64,000 nt of DNA, taken from the NCBI RefSeq assembly GCF_000444995.1, contig NC_022049.1:186001-250000 (forward strand). The letters are read 5' to 3'. This document shows, piece by piece, positions 34,987 to 45,876 of this stretch. Numbering within the stretch: the first letter of the stretch is position 1; each line of letters begins with the position of its first letter. Origin of the DNA: Paracoccus aminophilus JCM 7686 (GTDB lineage: Bacteria; Pseudomonadota; Alphaproteobacteria; Rhodobacterales; Rhodobacteraceae). Under the pieces are notes generated by a model. The model did not search any database. It saw only the letters and a program-made list of their open reading frames with translations, and was not told the origin of the DNA. The translations under genes were made by a program, and so were the position numbers.

Positions 34987-35940
34987 ATGAAAAAAATACT
35001 CACCGCATCGCTTTTCGCTTTTCTCGCCGCCGGAGCGGCTCAGGCGGAGGTGACCATGCGCATTGGCGGCGCGGGCTCGGATGCGAGCCCCGACACCAAG
35101 GCGATGGAGGTCTTTGCCGATAAGCTGAAAGAGCGCGTGGGCGACAAGATCACGGTCGAGCTCTTCCCGAATTCGCATCTGGGCACCGTCGACGAGATGG
35201 TCGAGCAGGTGAAGGGCGGCGTGCTCGAATGCATGTATGAAAGCGTGGGCGTGCTCGGCTCGTTCCACCCGGCGGCGAATATCGAAGGCGTCGCCTATGT
35301 CTACCGCGACGAGGACCATTTCTTCCGCATCTGGCGCGGCCCGGTCGGCAAGGAGATCCTCGATTCCATCGCCAATGACGCCGGTTTCCGCGTGATCGGC
35401 CCGGCCTTCCACGGCTTCCGCGACATGCTGACGAATGCGCCGATCACCAAGGTCGAAGATCTCGAAGGGCTGAAAATCCGCGCGCCGGGCATTCCGGCCT
35501 ATATCGAATCGATCCGCGCGCTTGGCGCAAACCCGGCGACCGTGGCCTTTGAAGAGGTCTATGCCGCGCTGCAAAGCCATGTCGTTGACGGGGTCGAGCA
35601 GCCGCTGACCGCGATCAAGGACAAGCGTTTCTATGAGGTGGTGAAAAACCTCGCGCTGACCAATCACATGGCCGAAACCATGGGCTTCATGTGCAATGCC
35701 GATTGGTTCAACGGGCTGGACGAGGCCGACCGGGGCGCGATCGAGGCTGCCGCGACCGACAGCGCCGATTGGTATCGCGGCTATACCGCCGACAGCCAGT
35801 CGAAGCTTCTGGCCGAGTTCGAGGCCGAAGGCGTGACCGTCACCCGTCCCGATCTTGCGCCCTTCATCGCCAAGGCGGCGACGGCCTCTTATGATCCGGC
35901 GCTGCAGCCGATCATCGACAAGGTCCGTGCGGTCGAGTGA
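34987..35940 (+). CDS. dctP: TRAP transporter solute-binding protein (DctP)
   Basis: 317 residues with a Sec signal peptide (MKKILTASLFAFLAAGAAQA). DctP features: KLKERVGDKITVELFPNSHLG, GLKIRAPGIPAYIESIRALGANP, VYAALQSHVVDGVEQPL and the conserved Arg in KIRAP that usually salt-bridges a substrate carboxylate. Ribosome site CAGGAGA precedes the ATG. A hairpin just after its stop probably protects its mRNA, giving more binding protein than permease. The ligand is probably an amino or keto carboxylate used by the upstream aminotransferase. Confidence 0.94.
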   Translation: MKKILTASLFAFLAAGAAQAEVTMRIGGAGSDASPDTKAMEVFADKLKERVGDKITVELFPNSHLGTVDEMVEQVKGGVLECMYESVGVLGSFHPAANIEGVAYVYRDEDHFFRIWRGPVGKEILDSIANDAGFRVIGPAFHGFRDMLTNAPITKVEDLEGLKIRAPGIPAYIESIRALGANPATVAFEEVYAALQSHVVDGVEQPLTAIKDKRFYEVVKNLALTNHMAETMGFMCNADWFNGLDEADRGAIEAAATDSADWYRGYTADSQSKLLAEFEAEGVTVTRPDLAPFIAKAATASYDPALQPIIDKVRAVE

Positions 35941-35950
35941 ACCGCCTCGC

Positions 35951-35972
35951 GCGCCTCCGCCCCCGGAGGCGC
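35951..35972 (+). other. Intercistronic hairpin between dctP and dctQ
   Basis: 9-bp perfect stem GCGCCTCCG/CGGAGGCGC with a 4-base loop, 11 bp after the dctP stop, without a T-run. Position and form fit a transcript-stabilising or processing hairpin that raises binding-protein expression over the membrane subunits. Confidence 0.65.
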
Positions 35973-35996
35973 AACCCTTTCCGCCGGAGAACTCCC

Positions 35997-36506
35997 TTGT
36001 CCAAAGCCCTGACCCTTATCGGCAGCGCCTTGCGCGGACTTTTGGCCGCGATCGTCATCTGCGCATTGTTTTTCATCGTCGTGCTCGTCTTCTATCAGGT
36101 CGTCACCCGCTATGTGACCGGCACCGCGACGCCCGAGCTGGCCGAGATTGCCCGCTTCCTCTTCATCTGGCTGGTCTTTGCCGGATCGGCCTGGCTCATC
36201 AGCCGCGGCGATCTGATCGCCATCGACTTCTTTTCCGCGCAGGCGGGCAGGGGCGGCAAGCGCACCCTGCGCATCTTCGCCGATCTGTGCACCGCAGCCT
36301 TTCTGGTCGCGCTGATCAGCTATTCGGGAAAGCTGCTTGATGTGGTCGCGATCAAACACGCGCCCGCAACCGGCATTCCCTACCGCTGGGTCTATCTGGC
36401 GCTGCCGGTCTTTGCCGTCTCGGGCATCTTTTTCGTGATCGAGCGGCTGGTGACCACCGGCTTTTTCGCGCGTCCCAGCGCCATCTCAGACAAAGCCGGA
36501 GACTGA
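35997..36506 (+). CDS. dctQ: TRAP transporter small permease (DctQ)
   Basis: 169 residues with four predicted membrane helices (for example LLAAIVICALFFIVVLVFYQ and FLFIWLVFAGSAWLI). DctQ signature: FYQVVTRYV, then AEIARFLFIW, then RGDLIAIDFF. A TTG start at 35997 was chosen because CGGAGA lies 8 bp upstream and the longer GTG start would translate through the hairpin into an arginine-rich, non-membrane leader. It couples to DctM in a sodium-driven importer. Confidence 0.88.
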   Translation: MSKALTLIGSALRGLLAAIVICALFFIVVLVFYQVVTRYVTGTATPELAEIARFLFIWLVFAGSAWLISRGDLIAIDFFSAQAGRGGKRTLRIFADLCTAAFLVALISYSGKLLDVVAIKHAPATGIPYRWVYLALPVFAVSGIFFVIERLVTTGFFARPSAISDKAGD

Positions 36507-36509
36507 TCC

Positions 36510-37790
36510 ATGTTGATGCTTCTGACACTTGCGATCATTCTTTTTGCGCTGATGTTTCTGGCGGTGCCGATCGCCATCGCGCTTGGCATTGCCTCGGTCG
36601 CGATCATCCTGATCTGGGGCACGCCGGGCTTTGTGCTGGCCCAGAAGATGGTGAACGGGATCGATTCCTTCCCGCTTCTCGCGGTGCCTTTCTTCATCCT
36701 GGCCGCCGCGATCATGAATTCGGGCGGGATCACCACGCGGATCGTCGATCTCTTGGGCTCGCTCATGGGGCGGCTGCGCGGCAGCTCTGGCACCGTCAAC
36801 GTCGGCACGAATATCTTCCTCGCGGGGATTTCGGGCTCGTCGGTTGCCGATGCCTCGGCCACCGGCGCGCTGATGATCCCCGAGATGAAGAAAGAGGGCT
36901 ATAGCGGCGCTTTCGCCGCCGCTTTGACCGCGACCGCCGCGCTTTTGGGTCCGATCCTGCCGCCCTCGATCCCCTTGGTGATCTATGGCGTGATTGCCGA
37001 TGTCTCGATCATGAAGCTCTTCGTCGGCGGCTATCTGCCCGCGCTGATGGTGGCTTTCGCGCTGATCTTCTACGTCAATCTCTATGCCGCGAAAAAGGGT
37101 CTGCCGCGCCGTGGCCGTCAGGGCGGTGCCGAGATCTGGCGCAAGTTCAAAGGCGCGGTCTGGGCGATGTCGATGCCGATCCTGCTGCTGGTCGGCGCGC
37201 GCGGTGGCTTTTTCACCATCACCGAGATCGGCGCGGTTCTTGTCGTCTATGCGCTCTTCGTCGGCTGGGTGATCCACCGCGAGTTTCGCTGGAGCAAGCT
37301 GCCCGCGATCTTGCTCGATGCCGGAATGCAGACCGCCAATATCATGCTCGTGGTCGCGACCTCGTCTTTCGTGGCCTATCTCATGGTGGTCCATGGCGTG
37401 CCGAAGGATCTGTCGCGCTGGATCCAGGAGGCGCATCTCTCGCCGGTGGTCTTCCTGCTGCTGATCAACGTGATCCTGCTTCTGGCCGGCGCCTTCCTCG
37501 ACTCGACGCCCGCGACGATCATCATCGTCCCGATCGTGCTGCCCTCAGCCATGGCGCTTGGCATCGACCCAGTCCATTTCGGCCTGATCGTTGTCGTCAA
37601 CCTGATGATCGGCCTGATCCATCCGCCGATGGGGCTGAACCTCTTGATCACGCAGGCCATCGCCAAAGAGCCAATGGGCGCGATCCTGAAAGAGAGCATT
37701 CCTCTGCTCGGGATCATGCTGGCCATCCTGCTGCTGATCACCTTCGTCCCGGCAACCGTGCTCTGGCTGCCAAGCGTGATGGGGCTCTGA
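36510..37790 (+). CDS. dctM: TRAP transporter large permease (DctM)
   Basis: 426 residues, highly hydrophobic with about 12 helices. Family signatures: PIAIALGIASVAI, FPLLAVPFFILAAAIMNSGGIT over adjoining stretches, GTNIFLAGISGSSVADASATG, LPPSIPLVIYG and GLIHPPMGLNLLI. Third and last gene of the TRAP set, with GGAGA ahead of its ATG. Followed by a stem-loop terminator candidate. Confidence 0.95.
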   Translation: MLMLLTLAIILFALMFLAVPIAIALGIASVAIILIWGTPGFVLAQKMVNGIDSFPLLAVPFFILAAAIMNSGGITTRIVDLLGSLMGRLRGSSGTVNVGTNIFLAGISGSSVADASATGALMIPEMKKEGYSGAFAAALTATAALLGPILPPSIPLVIYGVIADVSIMKLFVGGYLPALMVAFALIFYVNLYAAKKGLPRRGRQGGAEIWRKFKGAVWAMSMPILLLVGARGGFFTITEIGAVLVVYALFVGWVIHREFRWSKLPAILLDAGMQTANIMLVVATSSFVAYLMVVHGVPKDLSRWIQEAHLSPVVFLLLINVILLLAGAFLDSTPATIIIVPIVLPSAMALGIDPVHFGLIVVVNLMIGLIHPPMGLNLLITQAIAKEPMGAILKESIPLLGIMLAILLLITFVPATVLWLPSVMGL

Positions 37791-37823
37791 GCCCCGCAGA
37801 GCCGACAACCAAAGCCACAACCA

Positions 37824-37852
37824 ACCCCCCGGCGACATCCTCGTCGGGGGGT
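37824..37852 (+). terminator. Probable terminator after the TRAP operon
   Basis: 12-bp stem ACCCCCCGGCGA/TCGTCGGGGGGT with one G-T wobble and loop CATCC, 34 bp after the dctM stop. It is followed by ATATTCAT instead of a clean T-run, so termination strength is uncertain. Confidence 0.6.
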
Positions 37853-37903
37853 ATATTCATGACATAACTCGGATTATCCATCTCTGATAGCTCGGCCCGG
37901 GGC

Positions 37904-38296
37904 TCAGATGTCCTCGTCGGGATAGGGCAAATCCTCGGCGGCGACATTGATGAAATCGGGCGTGGGCGTGACCGCAAAGCGGATCGCGGAGATCTGGGTT
38001 TTCCCGTCCAGCAGGGCTTTGACCAGCCGGTGCATCCCGTCCATCACCCGGCCCTCTGCGCACAGCAGGATCGGAAAAGCGAGATCGGCTTGCGCCACCA
38101 GCGCCATATGGGCCGCGAGCGCGCGCGGCGTCGGCAGCGCCCCATCGCGAAACCACCAGTTTTCGTCGAGCTCGGCGATCGCGCGCAGATCGACCGGCGC
38201 GGGCGGGATGGATTTCGACAGCCGGATCAGCCGATGCGCGTCCCAGACAAGCACATCCGGCCCGACGGTGCGAAAGTGATATTGCTTCCTCAGCAC
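37904..38296 (-). CDS. Small ParB/sulfiredoxin-fold protein
   Basis: 130 residues from a GTG with GGGAGGGC upstream. The segment ILLCAEGRVMDGMHRLVKALLDG is the DG.HR core of the ParB N-terminal/sulfiredoxin-like fold, a nucleotide-binding motif. The rest (VWDAHRLIRLSKSIP, DENWWF near the middle) has no motif I recognise. It stands alone between the TRAP operon and katG, on the katG strand. Without a DNA-binding domain it is not a partition protein. Function unknown; a nucleotide-dependent enzyme is possible. Confidence 0.75.
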   Translation of the reverse strand: MLRKQYHFRTVGPDVLVWDAHRLIRLSKSIPPAPVDLRAIAELDENWWFRDGALPTPRALAAHMALVAQADLAFPILLCAEGRVMDGMHRLVKALLDGKTQISAIRFAVTPTPDFINVAAEDLPYPDEDI

Positions 38297-38375
38297 GCCC
38301 TGCCCTCCCTCGCGCCGCAATTCCGAAAACCGCCCCCGGTCGGGGACGGTCCGGCGCGATGCTTTGCGCTTTCTC

Positions 38376-40739
<2,364 letters not shown>

Positions 40740-41702
40740 ATGCGCAACCTCACCCTCCGCCAGATCCGCTATTTCGACGCCCTCGCCCGGCTTGGCACCT
40801 TCAGCGCCGCCGCCGATGCTTGCGCAGTGACTCAGCCCGCCTTGTCCATGCAGATCAAAGAGCTCGAAGAAAGCGCGGGCCATGCGCTTTTGGAGCGCAG
40901 CCCGCGCGGCATCCGGCTGACCGCTTTTGGCGAGATGGTGCATCAGCGCGCCCAAGCCATGCTGGCGATTGTCGATGATCTCGATGCGCTGGCGCGAGCG
41001 GCGGGACGCGAGCCTGCGGGCAAGCTGCGCCTTGGCGTCATCCCGACGATTGCGCCCTATCTGCTGCCCGCCGTCGTCACCCGGTTGGCACAGGATTTCC
41101 CCGATCTCAGCCCGATCCTGCGCGAAAGCACGACCTCGCGCCTGATGGGCGAGCTGCTGGACGGGCGGCTCGATGCGGCCATCCTCGCCCTGCCCCTCTC
41201 TGAACCCGCGCTGACCGAGATCGCGCTCTTCACCGAGCGGTTCGTCCTGATCCGCCCGGCCGAGGATGCGGGCAAGCCCGTGCCGAATCGCGACCGGCTG
41301 CGCGAGATGCGGCTTTTGCTGCTCGAAGAGGGCCATTGCTTCCGCTCGCAGGCGCTGTCCTTTTGCGACATGCCGACCAGCCAGCCGCGCGACATGCTGG
41401 ACGGCAGCTCGCTCTCGACGCTGGTCCAGATGGTCGGGGTCGGCATGGGCGTCACGCTCATCCCCGAGATGGCGGTGCCGATCGAGACGCGCTCGGCCCG
41501 GGTCGCGGTCTCGCGCTTTCGCGACCCCCAGCCGCTGCGCTCGATCGGCATGGTCTGGCGCAAATCCAGTGCATTGGAGGCCCAGCTCATGCAGATTTCC
41601 GAGGTGGTGCGCGACTGCGGTCTGGGCCTGCGCGACGCCAGCGGCCTGACCAGCCTGCCGGGCTGGCGCCGCGCACCCGCGCCGCTTCCTGAACTGCCCT
41701 GA
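40740..41702 (+). CDS. oxyR: Hydrogen peroxide-sensing LysR regulator OxyR
   Basis: 320 residues. LysR HTH at residues 1-60 (GTFSAAADACAVTQPALSMQIKELE). The peroxidatic/resolving cysteine pair of OxyR is present in EEGHCFRSQALSFCD, matching the usual EEGHCLRDQAL.FC. Divergent orientation with katG is the standard arrangement. Oxidation to the disulfide form would activate katG. Single HTH and usual length, unlike the two dual-HTH LysR proteins earlier in the window. Confidence 0.95.
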   Translation: MRNLTLRQIRYFDALARLGTFSAAADACAVTQPALSMQIKELEESAGHALLERSPRGIRLTAFGEMVHQRAQAMLAIVDDLDALARAAGREPAGKLRLGVIPTIAPYLLPAVVTRLAQDFPDLSPILRESTTSRLMGELLDGRLDAAILALPLSEPALTEIALFTERFVLIRPAEDAGKPVPNRDRLREMRLLLLEEGHCFRSQALSFCDMPTSQPRDMLDGSSLSTLVQMVGVGMGVTLIPEMAVPIETRSARVAVSRFRDPQPLRSIGMVWRKSSALEAQLMQISEVVRDCGLGLRDASGLTSLPGWRRAPAPLPELP

Positions 41703-41918
41703 CCAAGTCTTCCGTCAAAGGCCCCGGTCCCCCGCCCTGCGGAATTTCTTGATAAAAGATGGATCTTGATTGTAGCGTAAGGGCTCAGAAGCGGCGGCGG
41801 GGCATCCCGGCGACCCAGAAGAACAACGAGGCGACGTTGCGGCCAGCGGGGAGGCTGGCGCGGTGTAAGCCTTGGTCGCGACACAGAAAACGGATCACTG
41901 GACATTGGGAGGATGACC

Positions 41919-42413
41919 ATGGTCGATATCATTTCAAAACGTGACGGACCCCGGCGCGAGGATGAGCGCGCGAGACGCCTCATCAAAGCGAATCAGGGGG
42001 CGATCACCCAGATCGCAGACCATTTGACCCAAGGCGGCTATAGCGCCTCGAAGCGCGCGCAGGCGCAGGCCGCGCAGATGCCGCCCGGGCCCGAAGGTCG
42101 GCGCATCTATGCGGTATCCTCGGGCGCGGCGGTCAGCACCGACAGCGCCGAGATTCGGATCAAGATCAGCGTGAACAACCGCGTCGTCGCCTATGACAGC
42201 GGCTCGGGACGGCAGCTTCACCTGCTGGGCGAGATCCGCCGTCAGGACGGGCTCAGCTATTTCGCACTGGCCTCGCGCGAGAATGGCTTCTTTGCGGGCC
42301 TGCCCGATGAAGTGAACGCCCCGATCGCCGAGCTTGATGGTCAGATCATCGACCAGAATTGCCCGGAAAGCCTGCTCACGCGCGAAATCTCGGACCGTCT
42401 CGGCTTCAGCTAA
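41919..42413 (+). CDS. Hypothetical protein upstream of the sigma54 activator
   Basis: 164 residues from an ATG 6 bp after GGGAGG; an ATG two codons earlier would touch that site. No family recognised. The first 60 residues are charged and helical (RREDERARRLIKANQGAITQIADHL). The middle looks beta-rich (IRIKISVNNRVVAYDSG, QLHLLGEIRR). No signal peptide or membrane helix. It is 196 bp upstream of the activator on the same strand, so a role in sensing or regulating the monooxygenase is possible but unproven. The 216 bp before it hold nothing else that I can identify. Confidence 0.7.
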   Translation: MVDIISKRDGPRREDERARRLIKANQGAITQIADHLTQGGYSASKRAQAQAAQMPPGPEGRRIYAVSSGAAVSTDSAEIRIKISVNNRVVAYDSGSGRQLHLLGEIRRQDGLSYFALASRENGFFAGLPDEVNAPIAELDGQIIDQNCPESLLTREISDRLGFS

Positions 42414-42493
42414 TCTGGCGCGACCGCGGCAAGCGGCGCGCCCTGCGCGGCGTCGCTTGCCCCGATGTCGCACCCCGATTGGCGGCCAAACGA

Positions 42494-42532
42494 CCGGACC
42501 CAACTGCCGGACCCAACCGCCGGACCTGACAG
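42494..42532. repeat. 13-bp tandem repeat, three units, upstream of the activator
   Basis: CCGGACCCAACTG, CCGGACCCAACCG and CCGGACCTGACAG lie head to tail at 42494-42532, between the hypothetical gene and the activator. They may have arisen by slippage or may serve as a protein-binding array. Confidence 0.75.
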
Positions 42533-42609
42533 ACCCGCGTCCCGACCCGCCTCACCGGCTTACCCTAGCAAGGGCGACAGCCTCGCCCCAGCCCCTTGGG
42601 AGGACTTGC

Positions 42610-44643
42610 ATGACCGATCTGCTTTCGGGCTTTCACACCCGGACCGGCATGTTCGACGACTGGCTCGACCAGCGCGCCACCATGCGCGCCTGGGAGGATT
42701 TCCTGACCTATCGCGATATCGACCACAGCCGCACCTCTGGCGTGCGCCGCGAGATCCTTGAATCCTGGTCGCGCAGCCTCGAATCCGGCATTGATGCCAC
42801 CGCCGAGCTTGCCCCGCTCGATGAAACCGAGGAATTGCTGGAGGATGCGCGCCAGAAGAACGCCGATCTGCGCGCCGCCGCCCATGCGCCTTTCGAGAAG
42901 ATGGGGCCGCTTCTGGCCGGGACCAATGCGCTGCTGATCCTGACCGATGCCGAGGGGCTCGTGCTTGAACAGACCGGCGATCTGCGCACCCATAGCGCGG
43001 CGCGCGGCATCCATCTGGTGCAGGGCGGGAAATGGGACGAGGCCGCGATCGGCACCAATGGGATCGGCACCGCGATCCGCTCGGGGCGGCCGACCGTGGT
43101 CCATGCGTCCGAGCATTTCTGCCAGGGGATCAAGGCCTGGACCTGCGCGGCGGCCCCGGTGCGCGATTCGGTCGATCAGCGCATCATCGGCGTGGTCGAT
43201 CTCTCGGGCCCCTCCTCGATCTTCCGGCCCCATAATGTCGCGATGATCGCCGCCGTCGCGCGCGAGATCGAGGCGGCTTTGGCCGAGCGTCAGGAGATGC
43301 GGCGCACGCGGCTTCTCGAGGTTTTCCTCGACAGCGGCCCGGCGCGCAGCAGCCGCGACGCGGTGGTCATCCTCGATCACATCGGCCGGGTGATGTATCA
43401 CCGCCAGCCCTCGGTCAGCGAGGGCGCCGAGCCCGATGCGCCGAAGCTGCTGCTTGGCCAGCAATTCATCCCGCTGACCTGCTCGATGAGCGATCACGAG
43501 ATCGCTCAGGCGGTCCCGGCCCATCTGCGCCCAAGCGGCATCAGCCGGCTGTTTGTCGATGGCCAGTTCAGCGGCGCCGCGCTGATCCTGCCGCCGCGCG
43601 GCGCAATGACGGCGGCCTCTGCGCCCAAAGCCATCGCGCCCGTCCGCATCCCGCCCCGCGCCGGGGCCGAGCGCGACGAGCTGTTGATGATCGGCCAATC
43701 GCCGAAATTCGTGGGCGCGGTCGATATCGCGAAACGCTCGGCGGCGGCGGCCTCGGTCGTGCTGGTCCAAGGCGAAACCGGGGTCGGCAAGGAGCTTTTC
43801 GCGCGGCTGATCCATGCCTCGGGCGGCCATCAGGGGCGCGGGCCGTTCGTCACGCTGAACTGCGGCGCGATCTCGCCCGAGCTTTTCGGTGCCGAGCTTT
43901 TCGGCCATGCCCCGGGTGCCTTCACCGGCGCGACCCGCGAGGGCAAGCCCGGCAAGTTCGAGCAGGCCGATGGCGGGGTGCTCTGCCTCGACGAGATCGG
44001 GGAAATGCCGCTCGAGTTGCAGCCCTACCTGCTGCGCGTGCTTGAACAGCGCGCGGTTTATCGCATCGGCTGCGCCAAGCGGCGTCAGGTCGATGTCCAA
44101 TTGGTCGCCATGACCAACCGCGACCTGATCGCCGAGGTCGAGGCCGGGCGCTTCCGGCGCGATCTCTACTATCGGCTGGGCGCGATCACCATCGAGGTGC
44201 CGCCTTTGCGTGAGCGCCCTTGCGACATTCCCGCGCTCGCCGATCACTTCAACCGCGCGGTCGCGACGCGGCTTGGCCGCGCGCCGCTGGTCCTGTCGGA
44301 TGAGGCGGCGACCTTGATGTCGGTCTATGGCTGGCCGGGCAATGTCCGCGAGATGCGCAACCTCTTCGAGCGGCTGCATCTGATGGTCACGGGCGCGATG
44401 GTCACCGCCGAGGATCTGCCGATGGCGCTGCGCACCGCGCCGGGCGCGCTGGCGCTGGCCGCCGCCCTGCCCGTCGAAGAGCCCGCCCCGGCCAATCTCA
44501 CCGAGATGGAGGAACAGGCGATCCGGCGCGCGCTGATCTCTGAGGCGGGCAATCTGACGCGCGTGGCGCTTGTCCTTGGGATCTCGCGCCCGACGCTTTA
44601 CCGCAAGCTGAAGACCTACGGCATCCGCCGCACCTATGAATAG
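42610..44643 (+). CDS. Sigma54-dependent transcriptional activator, AcoR type
   Basis: 677 residues, GGAGG before the ATG. N-terminal AcoR-like sensory part with a GAF domain at about 70-220 (AIGTNGIGTAIRSGRPTVVHASEHFC), central AAA+ domain with Walker A GETGVGKE, GAFTGA starting at residue 436 (sigma54 contact loop), Walker B LCLDEIGEMP and the arginine finger region YYRLGAITIEVPPLRER. C-terminal Fis-type HTH LTRVALVLGISRPTLYRKL. Predicted to activate the monooxygenase operon from distant sites when its inducer (alkane, alcohol or ketone) binds. It is convergent with that operon's last gene, with a shared terminator. MimR-type activators of actinobacterial propane monooxygenases belong to the same AcoR group. 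Confidence 0.93.
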   Translation: MTDLLSGFHTRTGMFDDWLDQRATMRAWEDFLTYRDIDHSRTSGVRREILESWSRSLESGIDATAELAPLDETEELLEDARQKNADLRAAAHAPFEKMGPLLAGTNALLILTDAEGLVLEQTGDLRTHSAARGIHLVQGGKWDEAAIGTNGIGTAIRSGRPTVVHASEHFCQGIKAWTCAAAPVRDSVDQRIIGVVDLSGPSSIFRPHNVAMIAAVAREIEAALAERQEMRRTRLLEVFLDSGPARSSRDAVVILDHIGRVMYHRQPSVSEGAEPDAPKLLLGQQFIPLTCSMSDHEIAQAVPAHLRPSGISRLFVDGQFSGAALILPPRGAMTAASAPKAIAPVRIPPRAGAERDELLMIGQSPKFVGAVDIAKRSAAAASVVLVQGETGVGKELFARLIHASGGHQGRGPFVTLNCGAISPELFGAELFGHAPGAFTGATREGKPGKFEQADGGVLCLDEIGEMPLELQPYLLRVLEQRAVYRIGCAKRRQVDVQLVAMTNRDLIAEVEAGRFRRDLYYRLGAITIEVPPLRERPCDIPALADHFNRAVATRLGRAPLVLSDEAATLMSVYGWPGNVREMRNLFERLHLMVTGAMVTAEDLPMALRTAPGALALAAALPVEEPAPANLTEMEEQAIRRALISEAGNLTRVALVLGISRPTLYRKLKTYGIRRTYE

Positions 44644-44687
44644 GCGCTGATCACGACCGACAGCACCGCGCAAGACGCAGCCATAGA

Positions 44688-44721
44688 AAAAGGCGCCACC
44701 TGGAGGAGTATGGCGCCTTTT
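44688..44721. terminator. Bidirectional terminator, activator / alcohol dehydrogenase
   Basis: 11-bp perfect inverted repeat AAAAGGCGCCA/TGGCGCCTTTT with a 12-base loop between the convergent activator and dehydrogenase genes. A- and T-runs on both sides make it functional in both directions. Confidence 0.9.
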
Positions 44722-44751
44722 CCCAGATGATTTCAATTAGATCGCCCCATC

Positions 44752-45795
44752 TCAGGGCACGATCACGCCTCTCCCGGTGAAGCGCCGGTTCTTGAAATCG
44801 TCTATCGCGGTGTTGATGTCATCGAGCTTATAGGCGGTGTAATGCATCTTCACCTTGCCGTCGGAATTCAGCTCCATCAGCTCGACGAGCTCGGTGTAAT
44901 CGCCGACGAGACTGCCGCCGATCTTGATCTCATTGGCAACCAGCTCCAGCGTCGGCACCTCGATCTGGCCGCCGTAGCCGACGACGATGCATTCGCCGCC
45001 CTTGCGCAGAAGCTTCCAGCAGATGTTTTCCACGCCGAGCTCGCCGACGAAATCAATCACGACATGGGCGCCGCCGCCGGTGATCTCTTTCAGCTCCTCG
45101 ATGAGATTGGGCCCGCCATCGAGGATCACATCCGCGCCGAGCTCGCGGGCAAGGACCTGCGCGCCCGGCTCACGGTCAATCGCGATCAGCCGCGCGCCGC
45201 AAAGCTCGCGCAAAGATTGCAGCGCGATATGGCCGAGCCCGCCGACGCCCAGAACCGCGCACCAGCTGCCCGGCGGCAGCATCTTCGCGGCACGCTTGGC
45301 CGCGCGATAGGCGGTGATCCCGGCATCGGCCATCGGCGCGACATCCAAGGGCGCGATATTGGTGTTGAGCTTGATGAGTGAGCGTTCGTTCGTCTTGAAA
45401 TATTCGGCAAACCCGCCGTCGAGCCCCAGCCCCGGAAACAGGCCATGGTCGCAATACATGTCATGGCCGTGATGGCAGCTCAGGCAAACGCCGCAGGTGC
45501 GCAACGGATGGCAGATCACCGCATCTCCGGGCTTCACCGTGCGGACATTGCTGCCGACATCCTCGACCCAGCCCGCATTCTCATGGCCCATGACATAGGG
45601 CAAAAGCGTGTTGTGCGGGTCCATGATCGGCTTCCACACGCCCTCGATGATATGCAGATCGGTGCGGCAGAGCCCCGCCGCGCCGACGCGCACGATCACC
45701 TCGTCGGGCGCGGTGATCGTCGGCGCGGGAATGTCTTCGAGCACCAGCTTCACATTCATCGCCGGATCATATTCGTAAAGTCTTGCAGCCTTCAT
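44752..45795 (-). CDS. Zinc-dependent NAD alcohol dehydrogenase of the monooxygenase operon
   Basis: 347 residues, medium-chain dehydrogenase. Catalytic zinc ligands in AGLCRTDLH and MGHEN; structural zinc cysteines in CGVCLSCHHGHDMYC; cofactor motif GVGGLG, with IDRE after beta2 suggesting NAD. AAGGAGC precedes the ATG. Last gene of the propane-type monooxygenase operon; it would oxidise the product alcohol (2-propanol to acetone, or similar). An adh gene at this position is standard in propane monooxygenase clusters of Gordonia and Rhodococcus. Confidence 0.94.
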   Translation of the reverse strand: MKAARLYEYDPAMNVKLVLEDIPAPTITAPDEVIVRVGAAGLCRTDLHIIEGVWKPIMDPHNTLLPYVMGHENAGWVEDVGSNVRTVKPGDAVICHPLRTCGVCLSCHHGHDMYCDHGLFPGLGLDGGFAEYFKTNERSLIKLNTNIAPLDVAPMADAGITAYRAAKRAAKMLPPGSWCAVLGVGGLGHIALQSLRELCGARLIAIDREPGAQVLARELGADVILDGGPNLIEELKEITGGGAHVVIDFVGELGVENICWKLLRKGGECIVVGYGGQIEVPTLELVANEIKIGGSLVGDYTELVELMELNSDGKVKMHYTAYKLDDINTAIDDFKNRRFTGRGVIVP

Positions 45796-45876
45796 GGCCT
45801 GCTCCTTCGGTCAAAGCGATCGCCGAGGGGCGGGCGGTCCCTGCCGCCAGCCCCGGCCTTTCATCGTCAGGGGGTC

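Noticed and set aside
36486..37436. 316-residue reverse frame opposite dctM
   Set aside because: Highly charged, no domain; the forward strand encodes a textbook DctM permease.
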